Source: Undibacterium pigrum (GTDB lineage: Bacteria; Pseudomonadota; Gammaproteobacteria; Burkholderiales; Burkholderiaceae_D). From it: DNA of 64,000 nucleotides. The stretch is taken from NCBI RefSeq assembly GCF_003201815.1, contig NZ_QJKB01000008.1, positions 186,001 through 250,000 on the forward strand, given 5' to 3'. The notes under the pieces were generated by a model that made no database searches, had not been told where the DNA came from, and saw only the letters and a list, made by a program, of their open reading frames with translations. Positions 16,080 through 24,712 of this stretch are shown here, one piece after another. Both the position numbers and the translations under genes were made by a program. Within the stretch, counting starts at the first letter, position 1. Each line of letters opens with the position of its first letter.

Positions 16080-18140
16080 TTACCAGATGCTGACACGCTT
16101 GTCCGGCGTCAGATACATCTTGTCGCCAGGTTTGACGTCAAAGGAAGAGTAAAAATCAGGATGGTTGACCAGGCTGCCATTGACTCGGAATTCGCCAGGG
16201 GAGTGTGGGTCTGTCTTGATAAGGGTAATTGCACGTTGCTCGCGCGATTTGCCACGGCGTGCTTGTGCCAGGCCCATGAACAGACGTTGCTCTGCAGTCC
16301 AGCCATCAATCACCGGTGCAGGTTTGCCTTGCAGCGACAGCTTGTAGGCACGCAATGCCATGACTATGCCAGCATTGTCGGCAATGTTTTCGCCCAGGGT
16401 CAGCTCGCCATTGAGGAAGTGGCCAGGCAGGGGGCTGTAGGTATTGTATTGCTCTACCAGCACCCTGGTTTTTTTCTTGAATTTTTCCTGGTCTTCTGCG
16501 GTCCACCAGTTACGCAAGTTACCGTCGCCATCATACTGCGCGCCCTGGTCATCGAAAGCGTGGCTGATTTCATGGCCGATGGAAATGCCCAGCGCGCCGT
16601 AGTTGAATGCATCTTCTGCATTCACATCAAACAGGGGTGATTGCAAACGTGCAGCAGGGAAAACGATTTCATTCATCTCAGGGCTGTAATAGGCATTCAC
16701 CGTTTGCGGTGTCATATGCCATTCTTCACGGTCTATAGGTTTGCCGAGCTTGGCAACTTCCCTGTCATAACGTGCCTTGCGTGCGCGCATGAGGTTGCCT
16801 ACCAGATCATCGCTCTTTATCGTCAGACTGGAATAATCACGCCACTGTCTTGGGTAGCCTATCTTGACGCTGATTTTGGACAACTTGATCTGTGCCTGTT
16901 TCTTGGTTTCAGGACTCATCCAGTCCAGTGTCTCTATGCTTTGTTTGAAAGCTTCGAGGAAGTAGCCCACCATTTTTTCCGTGCGCTGTTTGACTTCAGG
17001 TGAAAAGTATTTTTCTACATAAATCTTGCCTACGGTTTCGCCCAGCACCTGATCTGTCAGTGCGACACCGCGTTTATCACGGCTGCGGTTTTCCTTGATG
17101 CCGGCGATGGTGGCACCCTTGAAGCCAAAGTCTTCATTGACAAAATCTGACGACAGGAAAGGGCTGTAGGCACTGATCAGATGCCAGCTGAAATAAGACT
17201 TCCAGGCATCCAGTGAGAAATTGTTCAGGCTCTCGTCAAAGCCCTTGATGAAACTTGGCTGCTGTATGATGAGCTCATTGACCTTGCCATGTATGTGGGC
17301 GGCTTGCACGAAGCTGGTCCAGTTGAAGGCCGGTGTCATCTTGTTCAACTCGCTGACTGCCAATTTATTGTAAGTCTTGACCGGGTCGCGGTTTTCCACG
17401 GCTGTCCATTGTGCCTTGGCCAGTGCGGTTTCCAGTGCGATGATATTGTCCGCTTGTGCCGTGGCATTTTTTTCGCCAGCCAGGGTCAGCATTTTTTCTA
17501 TGTGTGCTTTGTACTTGGCGCGGATGTCAGCCATCCTGGCATCATCCTGCTTCAGGTAATAATCACGATTTGGCAAGCCCAGCCCGCCCTGGGATATATC
17601 GACTGCGTACTGACTGGAATTCTTGCTGTCCTGGCCTACGCCTGCACGGATAGGCGTGTTGACACCAATTTCATGGAAATGAGCGATGAGTCTGGCGATG
17701 GCAGCTTTATCTTTCAGGGATGCAATTTGTGCCAGTTCGCTTTTCAATGCGGCAACGCCAAGGGCATTGAGTTTTTTCTCATCCATGAAGCTATTGTAAA
17801 GATCACCGATTTTCTGCAAATCTGAACCTGCGCGCTTGTTGCCATCTTTGGCTGCGCTTTCAACGATGGTGCGCAATTGCTGCTGCACATCTTCACGCGC
17901 CTTCATGAACGTGCCCCAGTCAGATTTGTCTGCCGGAATTTCATTGGCGCTTAACCATGCACCTTGCGCATAGCGATAAAAATCATCCTGGGCGCGTACG
18001 GCCTTATCCATGTTCTCGGGATAAATGCCAGAACCAAGGGCAGTCGCTTTGGCAACTACCGTGGTCGGGCTGGGGTCTGCTGCCTGGGCAACATTGGCCA
18101 GCAGGCTGAGGGCGAGAGTGCTGAGTAGTAAGCGTTTCAT
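16080..18140 (-). CDS. M13 family zinc metallopeptidase (neprilysin/PepO-like), exported
   Basis: 686 residues with signal peptide ending ANVAQA. Peptidase_M13_N region, then the catalytic block: NAYYSPEMNEIVFPA, GHEISHAFDDQGAQYDG with H523-E524-x2-H527, and ENIADNAGI with the third zinc ligand glutamate. It cleaves short peptides in the periplasm or outside the cell. The C-terminus ends DKRVSIW, where most family members end in C-x-x-W; the terminal cysteine is absent. It is transcribed alone, with a hairpin after the stop and no clear Shine-Dalgarno before the ATG. Confidence 0.92.
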   Translation of the reverse strand: MKRLLLSTLALSLLANVAQAADPSPTTVVAKATALGSGIYPENMDKAVRAQDDFYRYAQGAWLSANEIPADKSDWGTFMKAREDVQQQLRTIVESAAKDGNKRAGSDLQKIGDLYNSFMDEKKLNALGVAALKSELAQIASLKDKAAIARLIAHFHEIGVNTPIRAGVGQDSKNSSQYAVDISQGGLGLPNRDYYLKQDDARMADIRAKYKAHIEKMLTLAGEKNATAQADNIIALETALAKAQWTAVENRDPVKTYNKLAVSELNKMTPAFNWTSFVQAAHIHGKVNELIIQQPSFIKGFDESLNNFSLDAWKSYFSWHLISAYSPFLSSDFVNEDFGFKGATIAGIKENRSRDKRGVALTDQVLGETVGKIYVEKYFSPEVKQRTEKMVGYFLEAFKQSIETLDWMSPETKKQAQIKLSKISVKIGYPRQWRDYSSLTIKSDDLVGNLMRARKARYDREVAKLGKPIDREEWHMTPQTVNAYYSPEMNEIVFPAARLQSPLFDVNAEDAFNYGALGISIGHEISHAFDDQGAQYDGDGNLRNWWTAEDQEKFKKKTRVLVEQYNTYSPLPGHFLNGELTLGENIADNAGIVMALRAYKLSLQGKPAPVIDGWTAEQRLFMGLAQARRGKSREQRAITLIKTDPHSPGEFRVNGSLVNHPDFYSSFDVKPGDKMYLTPDKRVSIW

Positions 18141-18242
18141 AGGAGGTCTCTGGATAGGATGTTTTTTTGTCTGAGCAGGCGCTCTTGTTTATAGAACTAG
18201 TGGAAGAATAGACTGATTGAACCTGGTGAAGTTCATTGCGGA

Positions 18243-18281
18243 AAATAAAAAAAGCATTACTGCTTTAAACAGTAATGCTTT
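18243..18281 (-). terminator. Intrinsic terminator of trhO
   Basis: Read on the minus strand: stem AAAGCATTACTG with CAGTAATGCTTT (12 bp, 18251-18262 and 18270-18281), 7-nt loop, then TTTTATTTT. It lies 31 bp past the trhO stop. Confidence 0.92.
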
Positions 18282-18311
18282 GATCTGAAAGAGTTATCTC
18301 AGCAGCTTTGA

Positions 18312-19208
18312 CTATTGAGCAATAGTGGCTTCCGCTTCAGTTGCGCCTGTGGATTCTTTCTTGCAATGCGGGCAAGATTTGCCGGAAATATACCAGGGTG
18401 ACAATTGCTCACGTGGTGTGACAACGGCACGGCAGGCAAAGCATTGCTTGGTGTCGGTTGCTTCAAGCTGCGGGTTCAGTGCGGTGCGGTAGTCAAATAC
18501 AAAGCAGTCGCCATGGTAATGATCGCCACCCACTTCTTCAAAGTATTTGAGAATGCCGCCTTCAAGCTGGTAGACGCTGTCGAAGCCAACATTTTGCATA
18601 TGGATGGCGGCTTTCTCGCAGCGTATGCCACCAGTGCAGAAAGTCACGACGGTCTTGTCATTTAATGCATCGCGATTGGCTTCGATAACAGCCGGGAATT
18701 CTGTGAACTTGGCAATGCGATAATCGATGGTGTTGTCAAAGCTGCCAACGTCAACTTCAAAATCATTGCGGGTATCGACCATGACCACGGCTTTACCATT
18801 GTCATCATGGCCCTGATCCAGCCAGCGTTTCAGTGTGTGGGCATCCACTGCAGGTGCACGGCCTTCTTCAGGCTTGATCAGCGGCATGCGCATGGTGATG
18901 ATTTCTGCTTTCAGCTTGACCAATATCTTGGTGAAGGGCTGGTGATCAGAAAAACTCTCCTTGGCGACAACGTCTGCAAAACGCGGGTCCTGATGCAGCC
19001 AGTCCATATAGGCATCAATCTCATGGCGCAAACCGGCCAGGAACATATTGATACCTTCAGGCGTCAGCAATACCGTGCCTTTCAGATTCAGTTCCTTGCA
19101 TTTATCCAGAAATACCTGGCGTTTTTCAGCAGTGTCATCAAAGGTGATGAACTTGTAGGCAGAAATATTGACGTAGGGTTTATCGGGTGTTTGTATTACA
19201 GCGGGCAT
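18312..19208 (-). CDS. trhO: tRNA uridine(34) hydroxylase (rhodanese-type)
   Basis: 298 residues, formerly YceA. N-terminal acylphosphatase-like half ([15 protein letters not shown]), then a rhodanese domain ([17 protein letters not shown]) with the active-site loop C191-TGGIRCEKA, and a C-terminal cysteine-rich segment (CFACR...CPHC) probably binding metal. The enzyme makes 5-hydroxyuridine at position 34 of tRNA. It is followed by its own terminator and preceded 33 bp upstream by elaA on the same strand. Confidence 0.95.
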   Translation of the reverse strand: MPAVIQTPDKPYVNISAYKFITFDDTAEKRQVFLDKCKELNLKGTVLLTPEGINMFLAGLRHEIDAYMDWLHQDPRFADVVAKESFSDHQPFTKILVKLKAEIITMRMPLIKPEEGRAPAVDAHTLKRWLDQGHDDNGKAVVMVDTRNDFEVDVGSFDNTIDYRIAKFTEFPAVIEANRDALNDKTVVTFCTGGIRCEKAAIHMQNVGFDSVYQLEGGILKYFEEVGGDHYHGDCFVFDYRTALNPQLEATDTKQCFACRAVVTPREQLSPWYISGKSCPHCKKESTGATEAEATIAQ

Positions 19209-19241
19209 GATGAAATTCAGTAAGTCATTGATTTGGCAGCA

Positions 19242-19736
19242 TTATAAGCGATTTAATCTGGCTTTTGCGACCAACAGCATCTCGATATGGGGAATATCAT
19301 CTTCCAGATAGATGTCAGAAACCGTCTCAAAACCAAAGCTGCCATAGAATTTTTCAAGGTAAGCCTGGGCACCGATACGGACAGGGGCGCCAGGGTAGAG
19401 CGCATGCAAAGCCTTGATGCCATTTGCAATTAGCTGCTTGCCAACACCCGTGCCACGCCATTCCTGGGTACTGATGACACGGCCAAGAGACGCCTCATCA
19501 AAGCTGATGCCTGCGGGGACTATGCGCAGGTAAGCCGCCACTTCGCCTTCCGGCGTCCAGGCAGTCAGGTGATGCGACAAAGGGTCTTTGCCATCCACGT
19601 CCTGATACACGCAGTTTTGTTCAATGACAAATACAGCAGAACGCGCCTGGTATATTGCATGCAATTGCAAATTGCTTAATTCGGCAAAGCTGGTGCATTG
19701 CCATTGCAAATCGTTTAAGTTTTTTGGGTTCGTCAT
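19242..19736 (-). CDS. elaA: GNAT acetyltransferase, ElaA family
   Basis: 164 residues. The ElaA signature is clear: LQLHAIYQARSAVFVIEQNCVYQDVDGKDPLSHHL, then the acetyl-CoA loop RGTGVGKQLIANGI and GAQAYLEKFYGSFGF. The physiological substrate is not known. It lies between the LytTR regulator (31 bp) and trhO on the same strand, so co-transcription is possible. Confidence 0.9.
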   Translation of the reverse strand: MTNPKNLNDLQWQCTSFAELSNLQLHAIYQARSAVFVIEQNCVYQDVDGKDPLSHHLTAWTPEGEVAAYLRIVPAGISFDEASLGRVISTQEWRGTGVGKQLIANGIKALHALYPGAPVRIGAQAYLEKFYGSFGFETVSDIYLEDDIPHIEMLLVAKARLNRL

Positions 19737-19767
19737 TGGTGCGCAATTTTAATTTTGAGGATATAGC

Positions 19768-20586
19768 TTACATCTGTCTGAACAAATGCGCATAGACCCG
19801 GCTGACTTGCAGCTTGTCTTCACTGCCTTTGAGTTTCAGCGTGATCTTGCCAGTGTCATCCTTGTTGGCGACTTGTATATGCAGGGTGTTGACGACGGTG
19901 CTGCGGTGGATTTGCCAGAAGATGCTGTTGTCCAGCTGCGGCAAGAGTTCACGCAGGCTGCTGCGTATCAGGGATGAATGTTCTCTGGTGACGACATTGA
20001 TGTATTTGTCAGTCGCTTCAAAATACAGTACATCATCGACATTGATCATGCGTATCTGGTTGCCGACGGCGGCGCGGATAATGCGCAGACGTTCTGGTGT
20101 CGCCTGGTTGCTGCTATTGCCCCCGGGCAGAGCCTGGCCGGGCACCAGATGGCGCAATTGTTCCAGCACGCGATCCAGCTCATTTGGCCTTTGCACACCA
20201 TCTGCCAGCCTGGCTTGCAGTCTTTGTACGGTCTTGGCCAGGCGCTCTTCAGTGACGGGTTTCAAGACATAGTCAGAGGCTGAATGTTCAAAGGCTTCTA
20301 TCGCATATTCATCGTAAGCAGTCACATACACGATCAGTGGAAAGGCTTTGTCGTCCGGCCATTCGTCTGCCAGCTCCTGCGCTACTTCCAGCCCTGTCTT
20401 GCCTGGCATTTTAATATCGAGAAAGAGTATATCTGGCTGCTTGTCGAGGGCTTCCTGCACTGCATGTACGCCGTTTTCAACCACTGCACAGAGTTGCAGA
20501 TCAGGCCAGAGTTTTTCCAGCATTTTTTGCAGGGTTAGCGAGAGTATGGGTTCGTCTTCAGCAATCAGGGCGCGTTTGGCTGTCAT
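19768..20586 (-). CDS. LytTR-type response regulator
   Basis: 272 residues: receiver domain 1-~125 (acidic pair E10-D11, phospho-acceptor D57 in DILFLDIKMPG, T/K switch in VYVTAYDEYAIEAF...VLKP), then a ~25-residue linker and a C-terminal LytTR DNA-binding domain (IRMINVDDVLYFEATDKYINVVT...FWQIHRSTVVNT). It is a transcription regulator of the LytR/AlgR class. Its gene lies 5 bp after the histidine-kinase gene, the usual pair order. Targets are unknown. Confidence 0.93.
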   Translation of the reverse strand: MTAKRALIAEDEPILSLTLQKMLEKLWPDLQLCAVVENGVHAVQEALDKQPDILFLDIKMPGKTGLEVAQELADEWPDDKAFPLIVYVTAYDEYAIEAFEHSASDYVLKPVTEERLAKTVQRLQARLADGVQRPNELDRVLEQLRHLVPGQALPGGNSSNQATPERLRIIRAAVGNQIRMINVDDVLYFEATDKYINVVTREHSSLIRSSLRELLPQLDNSIFWQIHRSTVVNTLHIQVANKDDTGKITLKLKGSEDKLQVSRVYAHLFRQM

Positions 20587-20591
20587 GGCGA

Positions 20592-21722
20592 TTATTCTTT
20601 GATAGGGATATTGAGATGGGCAATTGCCCCCTCAGGTTGATTGGCTTGCAGGCTCAGGCTGGCTTGTGGTCCATACAGAGCCAGCAGGCGCTCACGGATA
20701 TTGGCATTGCCTATGTTATTTGCTGCGTTGCTGACATTTTTGCTGTCATCATAATTGAAGGGCAGGCCCAGGCCAGTGTCTATGACTTTCAGGTGTAATT
20801 GTGAACCTTGTTTTTCTGCGACGACATGGATGCTGCCACCTTCCATCTTGGGTTCCAGGCCATGCTTGATGGCGTTCTCCACCAGTGGTTGCAGCAGCAT
20901 CGGCGCTATCGGGGTTTGCTGTAATTCGTCTGGCAAATCCAGGGTGTATTGCAGGCGTTTTCCCATGCGTATTGCCAGCAATTCCAGGTAGGCTTGCATG
21001 AGTGTGAATTCCTGTTTGAGCGTGGTTTGCTCAGCGCGGGAAGAGCTTAAAGTATTGCGCAGATAGACAATCAGTTGCGCCAGCATGTGCTGGGCGCGTG
21101 GCGGGTCTATCGCGATCAGACCCTGCAGGTTAGCCAGGGTATTGAACAGCATATGTGGTTCTATCTGTGCCTGCAGCATTTGCAACTGCGCTTGCATAGC
21201 TTGTTTTTCTATCGCAGCATTTTTGGCTTTTTCTGCTTCGGCAGCGGCCTGTAACTCTGAAATTCTGGCACGGCTCCAGAATGACCAGGCAGCGATAAAG
21301 CTGACGATACAAGTCATGGCTATAGAGCTGAGCAGGTATGGTGACTTAATCGCAGTCACATCAGGAACAGGATAGTTGAATGCCAGCGCTGCAATAGACA
21401 TGCCTACCATTAAAGCCAGTGGTGCCACCACGATACACATGATGTAAAAGCCTATGGTGTTTGGTGTCCCGGCGCCCCAGAACAAACGCTTGAATATCTT
21501 GATCAGTAAATAAGCTGAAAAGCCTATGAACATGGAAAACACGATATGCTCAAACAGCTTACCTCGGGCGTGCAGGATATAGTGAACACCAAAGCCACAG
21601 GCCAGATTGATGGCAAGCAGGCGTGGCATGTCACCGATAACACCTACCAGGCTCTGATAATGTTCAGACTTTAATTTAGACTGTAAATAAGTCTGTATTT
21701 GATGCAAAAATTTGTTGTTCAT
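20592..21722 (-). CDS. LytS-type sensor histidine kinase
   Basis: 376 residues from the ATG at 21722. About four hydrophobic segments (residues 33-145), a short coiled coil (EAEKAKNAAIEKQAMQAQLQMLQAQ), then the His_kinase domain with phospho-acceptor H190 in QIEPHMLFNTLANL and a HATPase domain (LLQPLVENAIKHGLEP, DTGLGLP). The frame is open to 21842, but the added ~40 residues (TKNTAFVLFIYCRKSRQ...) look non-native, so the internal ATG is preferred despite a weak Shine-Dalgarno. It pairs with the LytTR regulator. No sensory domain beyond the membrane part is seen. Confidence 0.85.
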   Translation of the reverse strand: MNNKFLHQIQTYLQSKLKSEHYQSLVGVIGDMPRLLAINLACGFGVHYILHARGKLFEHIVFSMFIGFSAYLLIKIFKRLFWGAGTPNTIGFYIMCIVVAPLALMVGMSIAALAFNYPVPDVTAIKSPYLLSSIAMTCIVSFIAAWSFWSRARISELQAAAEAEKAKNAAIEKQAMQAQLQMLQAQIEPHMLFNTLANLQGLIAIDPPRAQHMLAQLIVYLRNTLSSSRAEQTTLKQEFTLMQAYLELLAIRMGKRLQYTLDLPDELQQTPIAPMLLQPLVENAIKHGLEPKMEGGSIHVVAEKQGSQLHLKVIDTGLGLPFNYDDSKNVSNAANNIGNANIRERLLALYGPQASLSLQANQPEGAIAHLNIPIKE

Positions 21723-21870
21723 TTCATCAGTAGTCGGGTATCTTCGTGCTTGCAGCTTAACCTGCCTGCTCTTCCTGCAATAGATAAACAGGACAAAGGC
21801 AGTGTTTTTTGTCGTAAAGACCGACAAATCTGGCGTGAGCAAGCCACGCCATAGGATATGAACCAGCTTC

Positions 21871-23112
21871 TTATATGATGTTTTTGGCCTTCAAGGCTTG
21901 CAGTTGTTGCTCGTCGTAACCCAGCACGGCAGCCAGAACGCTCCCGGTATGTTGCCCCAGTAAAGGCGGTGCAGAAGGATAGGTAACGGGCGTGGCCGAC
22001 AACTTCATCGGGCTGGCCACCAGCTTCACTTGCCCTGCAGTAGGGTGGGGCAGATTGATCTGCATCTGGCGCGCCAGCACTTGCGGGTCTTCAAATACTT
22101 CATTGAGGGTATTGATGGGGCCGCAAGGCACACCAGCCTCTTCCAGCAGCCTGATCCATTCCTGCTTGGACTTGCGCCTGACCATGTCTGCCAGTATCGG
22201 CACCAGCACATCCCTGTGCTCAACCCGTTTTGGGTTGGTGCTGAAACGCGGGTCATCTGCCAGCTCAGGCAAGCCACCTATCTGCACGAATTTTTTATAC
22301 TGGCCATCATTACCTGCGGCCACAATGATATGACCATCTGCCGTCGCAAAGGTTTGGTAAGGCACGATATTTGGATGGGCATTGCCCCAGCGCTTGGGCG
22401 CATTGCCACTGGCCAGGTAATTCATATTCATATTGGCCAGCATGGATACTTGTACATCCAGCAGCGCCATGTCGATGTACTGGCCTTCGCCTGTCCTGTC
22501 CCTGTGCGTCAGCGCAGCCATGACGGCGATGGTGGAATACATGCCTGTCATCAGGTCAGCAATTGCCACACCGGCTTTTTGCGGGCCGCCACCAGGCAAG
22601 TCATCACGTTCACCCGTCAGCGACATGAAGCCGCCCATGCCTTGCACAATAAAATCATAACCAGCACGGTGGGCATAAGGGCCATCCTGGCCAAAGCCGG
22701 TGATCGAGCAATACACCAGATCAGGCTTGACGAGTTTCAGGGATTCATAATCCAGACCATATTTTTTTAACTGACCAACCTTGTAGTTTTCCAGCACCAC
22801 ATCAGATTTTGCTGCCAACTCACGGATGATTTGCTGGCCTTCAGGCGTGGCGATATCTACCGTGATGGCTTGCTTGCCACGGTTAGCCGCCAGGTAATAA
22901 GCTGCCTCCGTCGTGTTGTTGCCTTCTGCATCGCGCAAATAAGGTGGGCCCCAGCTGCGGGTATCGTCGCCGCTGCCTGGCCGCTCAACCTTGATGACTT
23001 CTGCTCCCAGGTCGGCCAGGTTTTGTGCGCACCAGGGGCCTGCCAGTACCCGCGTCAAGTCCAGCACACGGATATGGCCAAGAGCAGTTTTTTGTAGCGA
23101 CGATGTCGGCAT
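21871..23112 (-). CDS. CaiB/BaiF (family III) CoA-transferase
   Basis: 413 residues. N-terminal block GHIRVLDLTRVLAGPWCAQNLADLGAEVIKVERP and YLAANRGKQAITVD are family hallmarks; the catalytic aspartate is expected in GVAIADLMTGMYST. It moves CoA between carboxylic acids such as formate/oxalate, carnitine or dicarboxylates; the specific substrate cannot be told. It is divergent from ugpQ with only 50 bp between starts, so the two promoters must overlap. Confidence 0.9.
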   Translation of the reverse strand: MPTSSLQKTALGHIRVLDLTRVLAGPWCAQNLADLGAEVIKVERPGSGDDTRSWGPPYLRDAEGNNTTEAAYYLAANRGKQAITVDIATPEGQQIIRELAAKSDVVLENYKVGQLKKYGLDYESLKLVKPDLVYCSITGFGQDGPYAHRAGYDFIVQGMGGFMSLTGERDDLPGGGPQKAGVAIADLMTGMYSTIAVMAALTHRDRTGEGQYIDMALLDVQVSMLANMNMNYLASGNAPKRWGNAHPNIVPYQTFATADGHIIVAAGNDGQYKKFVQIGGLPELADDPRFSTNPKRVEHRDVLVPILADMVRRKSKQEWIRLLEEAGVPCGPINTLNEVFEDPQVLARQMQINLPHPTAGQVKLVASPMKLSATPVTYPSAPPLLGQHTGSVLAAVLGYDEQQLQALKAKNII

Positions 23113-23162
23113 CTTCGATTATCCTATTAATATTATATTTATCTACTTGTACGGAGCGCATC

Positions 23163-23909
23163 ATGTGGCCCTATCCTAAAGTCATCGCCCACCGTGGTGG
23201 TGGAACTCTTGCGCCAGAAAATACCCTGGCAGCGATGCGCTGTGGATGGGAGCACGGCTTTGCCGCCGTGGAATTTGATGTCATGTTATCAAAGGATGGC
23301 GTCCCTGTGCTCATGCATGACCCTGAATTTGGCAGAACCGTGCCTGGCAGTGGTAGCGTGGCTGACACTTTGGCGACAGATTTGCAGGCGATGGATGCAG
23401 GAAAGTGGTTCGCAGATAGCTTCAAGGGAGAGCCAGTCCCCCTGTATGCGGAAGTTGTGCGTTTTTGCCGCCAGCATGGCATCTGGATGAATGTGGAAAT
23501 CAAACCGTCCCCAGGTACCGAAGAAGAAACCGGGCGGGTAGTGGCAGAACAGACGCAAACCCTGTTTGCCGATGTTGCTGTAGTCGATGCCTTGCATCTG
23601 CCGCTGTTTTCTTCGTTTTCATTTGCCGCTTTGATGGCAGCCAAACATGCTGCGCCCACCATACCACGCGGTTTTTTGGTGGATAAAGTCACACCCGACT
23701 GGAAAGCGCGCCTGCAGGAGTTGGCAGCCAAAGCCTTGCATACCAATCATAAATATCTGACACCTGAGCAGGTGAGGGAAGTCAAGGATGCTGGTTATGG
23801 TGTGTTTTGCTACACAGTCAATACGCCTGAGAGAGCAGCAGAAATCCTGCATTGGGGAGTCGATGCATTTTGCACTGACAGGATAGACCTGATACCGGCA
23901 GATTTTTAA
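23163..23909 (+). CDS. ugpQ: Glycerophosphodiester phosphodiesterase (cytoplasmic)
   Basis: 248 residues. GDPD core: HRGGGTLAPENTLAAMRCGWEHGFAAVEFDVMLSKDGVPVLMHDPEFGRT supplies both catalytic histidines and the metal-binding acidic residues; WMNVEIKP follows. No signal peptide, so the cytoplasmic UgpQ type. It hydrolyses glycerophosphodiesters to glycerol-3-phosphate and alcohol. The ATG at 23163 with CGGAG upstream is chosen; the open frame further 5' overlaps the CoA-transferase gene on the other strand. Confidence 0.93.
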   Translation: MWPYPKVIAHRGGGTLAPENTLAAMRCGWEHGFAAVEFDVMLSKDGVPVLMHDPEFGRTVPGSGSVADTLATDLQAMDAGKWFADSFKGEPVPLYAEVVRFCRQHGIWMNVEIKPSPGTEEETGRVVAEQTQTLFADVAVVDALHLPLFSSFSFAALMAAKHAAPTIPRGFLVDKVTPDWKARLQELAAKALHTNHKYLTPEQVREVKDAGYGVFCYTVNTPERAAEILHWGVDAFCTDRIDLIPADF

Positions 23910-24060
23910 AAATTCCTTCAGGAAAATATGGTTACGAGTGCTTACACCGATTACATTTTCCTTGTCATCAAAAGAAATTCCGACTTCGTTAATGGCGCAT
24001 GGGCAGTTTGCTCATCCTGACAAGCCGATGTACACCGATTCTTCTTTTAAAGGAAAAACC

Positions 24061-24381
24061 ATGAAATCCATCAAATTTGCTGCTGCCCTCGTCGCTACCC
24101 TGATCGCTGGTTCGGTTTTTGCACAGACCAATACTCCGAATATCGACAAGCGCCAGGAAGTGCAGCAAAAGCGCATTGCCAAAGGTATGGAGAGCGGTGC
24201 ATTGACCGCAAAAGAATCTGCCAATCTGGAAAAGCGCGAAGCCAAAATAGAAGCCGACAAGCAAGTCGCCAAAGCCGACGGCGTTGTCACCAAGGCAGAG
24301 CGCGCCAAGCTTGAGCATGAAGAAAACCGTGCCAGCAAGAAAATCCGTAATAAAAAACACAATGCCAATGTTGCTGGTTAA
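24061..24381 (+). CDS. Small exported charged protein of unknown function
   Basis: 106 residues. Signal peptide MKSIKFAAALVATLIAGSVFA, then a 85-residue highly charged helical protein. Two acidic/basic repeats are recognisable: IAKGMESGALTAKESANLEK and VAKADGVVTKAERAKLEHEE, each with a G-x-L/V-T-x-x-E core, and the tail NRASKKIRNKKHN, a pattern I recall from many proteobacterial periplasmic proteins. The D-G-V-V-T-x-x-E element could be a degenerate EF-hand. The ATG at 24061 is preferred over upstream in-frame starts because it yields the signal peptide and follows AAAGGA. It has its own terminator. Confidence 0.75.
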   Translation: MKSIKFAAALVATLIAGSVFAQTNTPNIDKRQEVQQKRIAKGMESGALTAKESANLEKREAKIEADKQVAKADGVVTKAERAKLEHEENRASKKIRNKKHNANVAG

Positions 24382-24403
24382 GCTGGAACATATCTAAAGC
24401 AAG

Positions 24404-24433
24404 CCGCCAGTTACCGCTGGCGGTTTTCTTTTT
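24404..24433 (+). terminator. Intrinsic terminator of the small exported protein gene
   Basis: CCGCCAG (24404-24410), loop TTACCG, CTGGCGG (24417-24423), then TTTTCTTTTT. Confidence 0.9.
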
Positions 24434-24542
24434 GTAAAAAGATAATCACAATTTTTGCGTATCACTACCCTTATCGCTGCTGGTGATGACGATAAAACAA
24501 CGATAAATTGAAGGAAATATAAACAGTTTTCTTCCTGTTTTT

Positions 24543-24566
24543 CTCTGTGTCTCTGTGCCTCTGTGT
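24543..24566. repeat. 8-bp tandem repeat CTCTGTGY, three copies
   Basis: CTCTGTGT, CTCTGTGC and CTCTGTGT in direct succession, followed by TGAG. The reverse strand would read as NTEAQRHRE, a string I recall as a recurrent intergenic repeat in unrelated bacterial genomes. It lies in the 331-bp gap (24382-24712) between the small exported protein gene and alaS; the rest of that gap shows the terminator above and the alaS promoter below. Confidence 0.7.
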
Positions 24567-24654
24567 TGAGAGGTCTTCTGTTTTTAACAAGGTTTTTCAA
24601 CAAACTTGCTTGTCTGTCACCAGGCACCATAGATAATGTGCTGAATTTATACCG

Positions 24655-24660
24655 TATAAT
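24655..24660 (+). promoter_or_regulatory. Candidate -10 box of alaS
   Basis: A perfect TATAAT 53 bp before the alaS start. The -35 region at the expected spacing is poor, so this is tentative. Confidence 0.35.
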
Positions 24661-24712
24661 CGGCAGTTACCACCATTAATTACACCCATTTTTCAGCTTA
24701 GAACCATCATTT

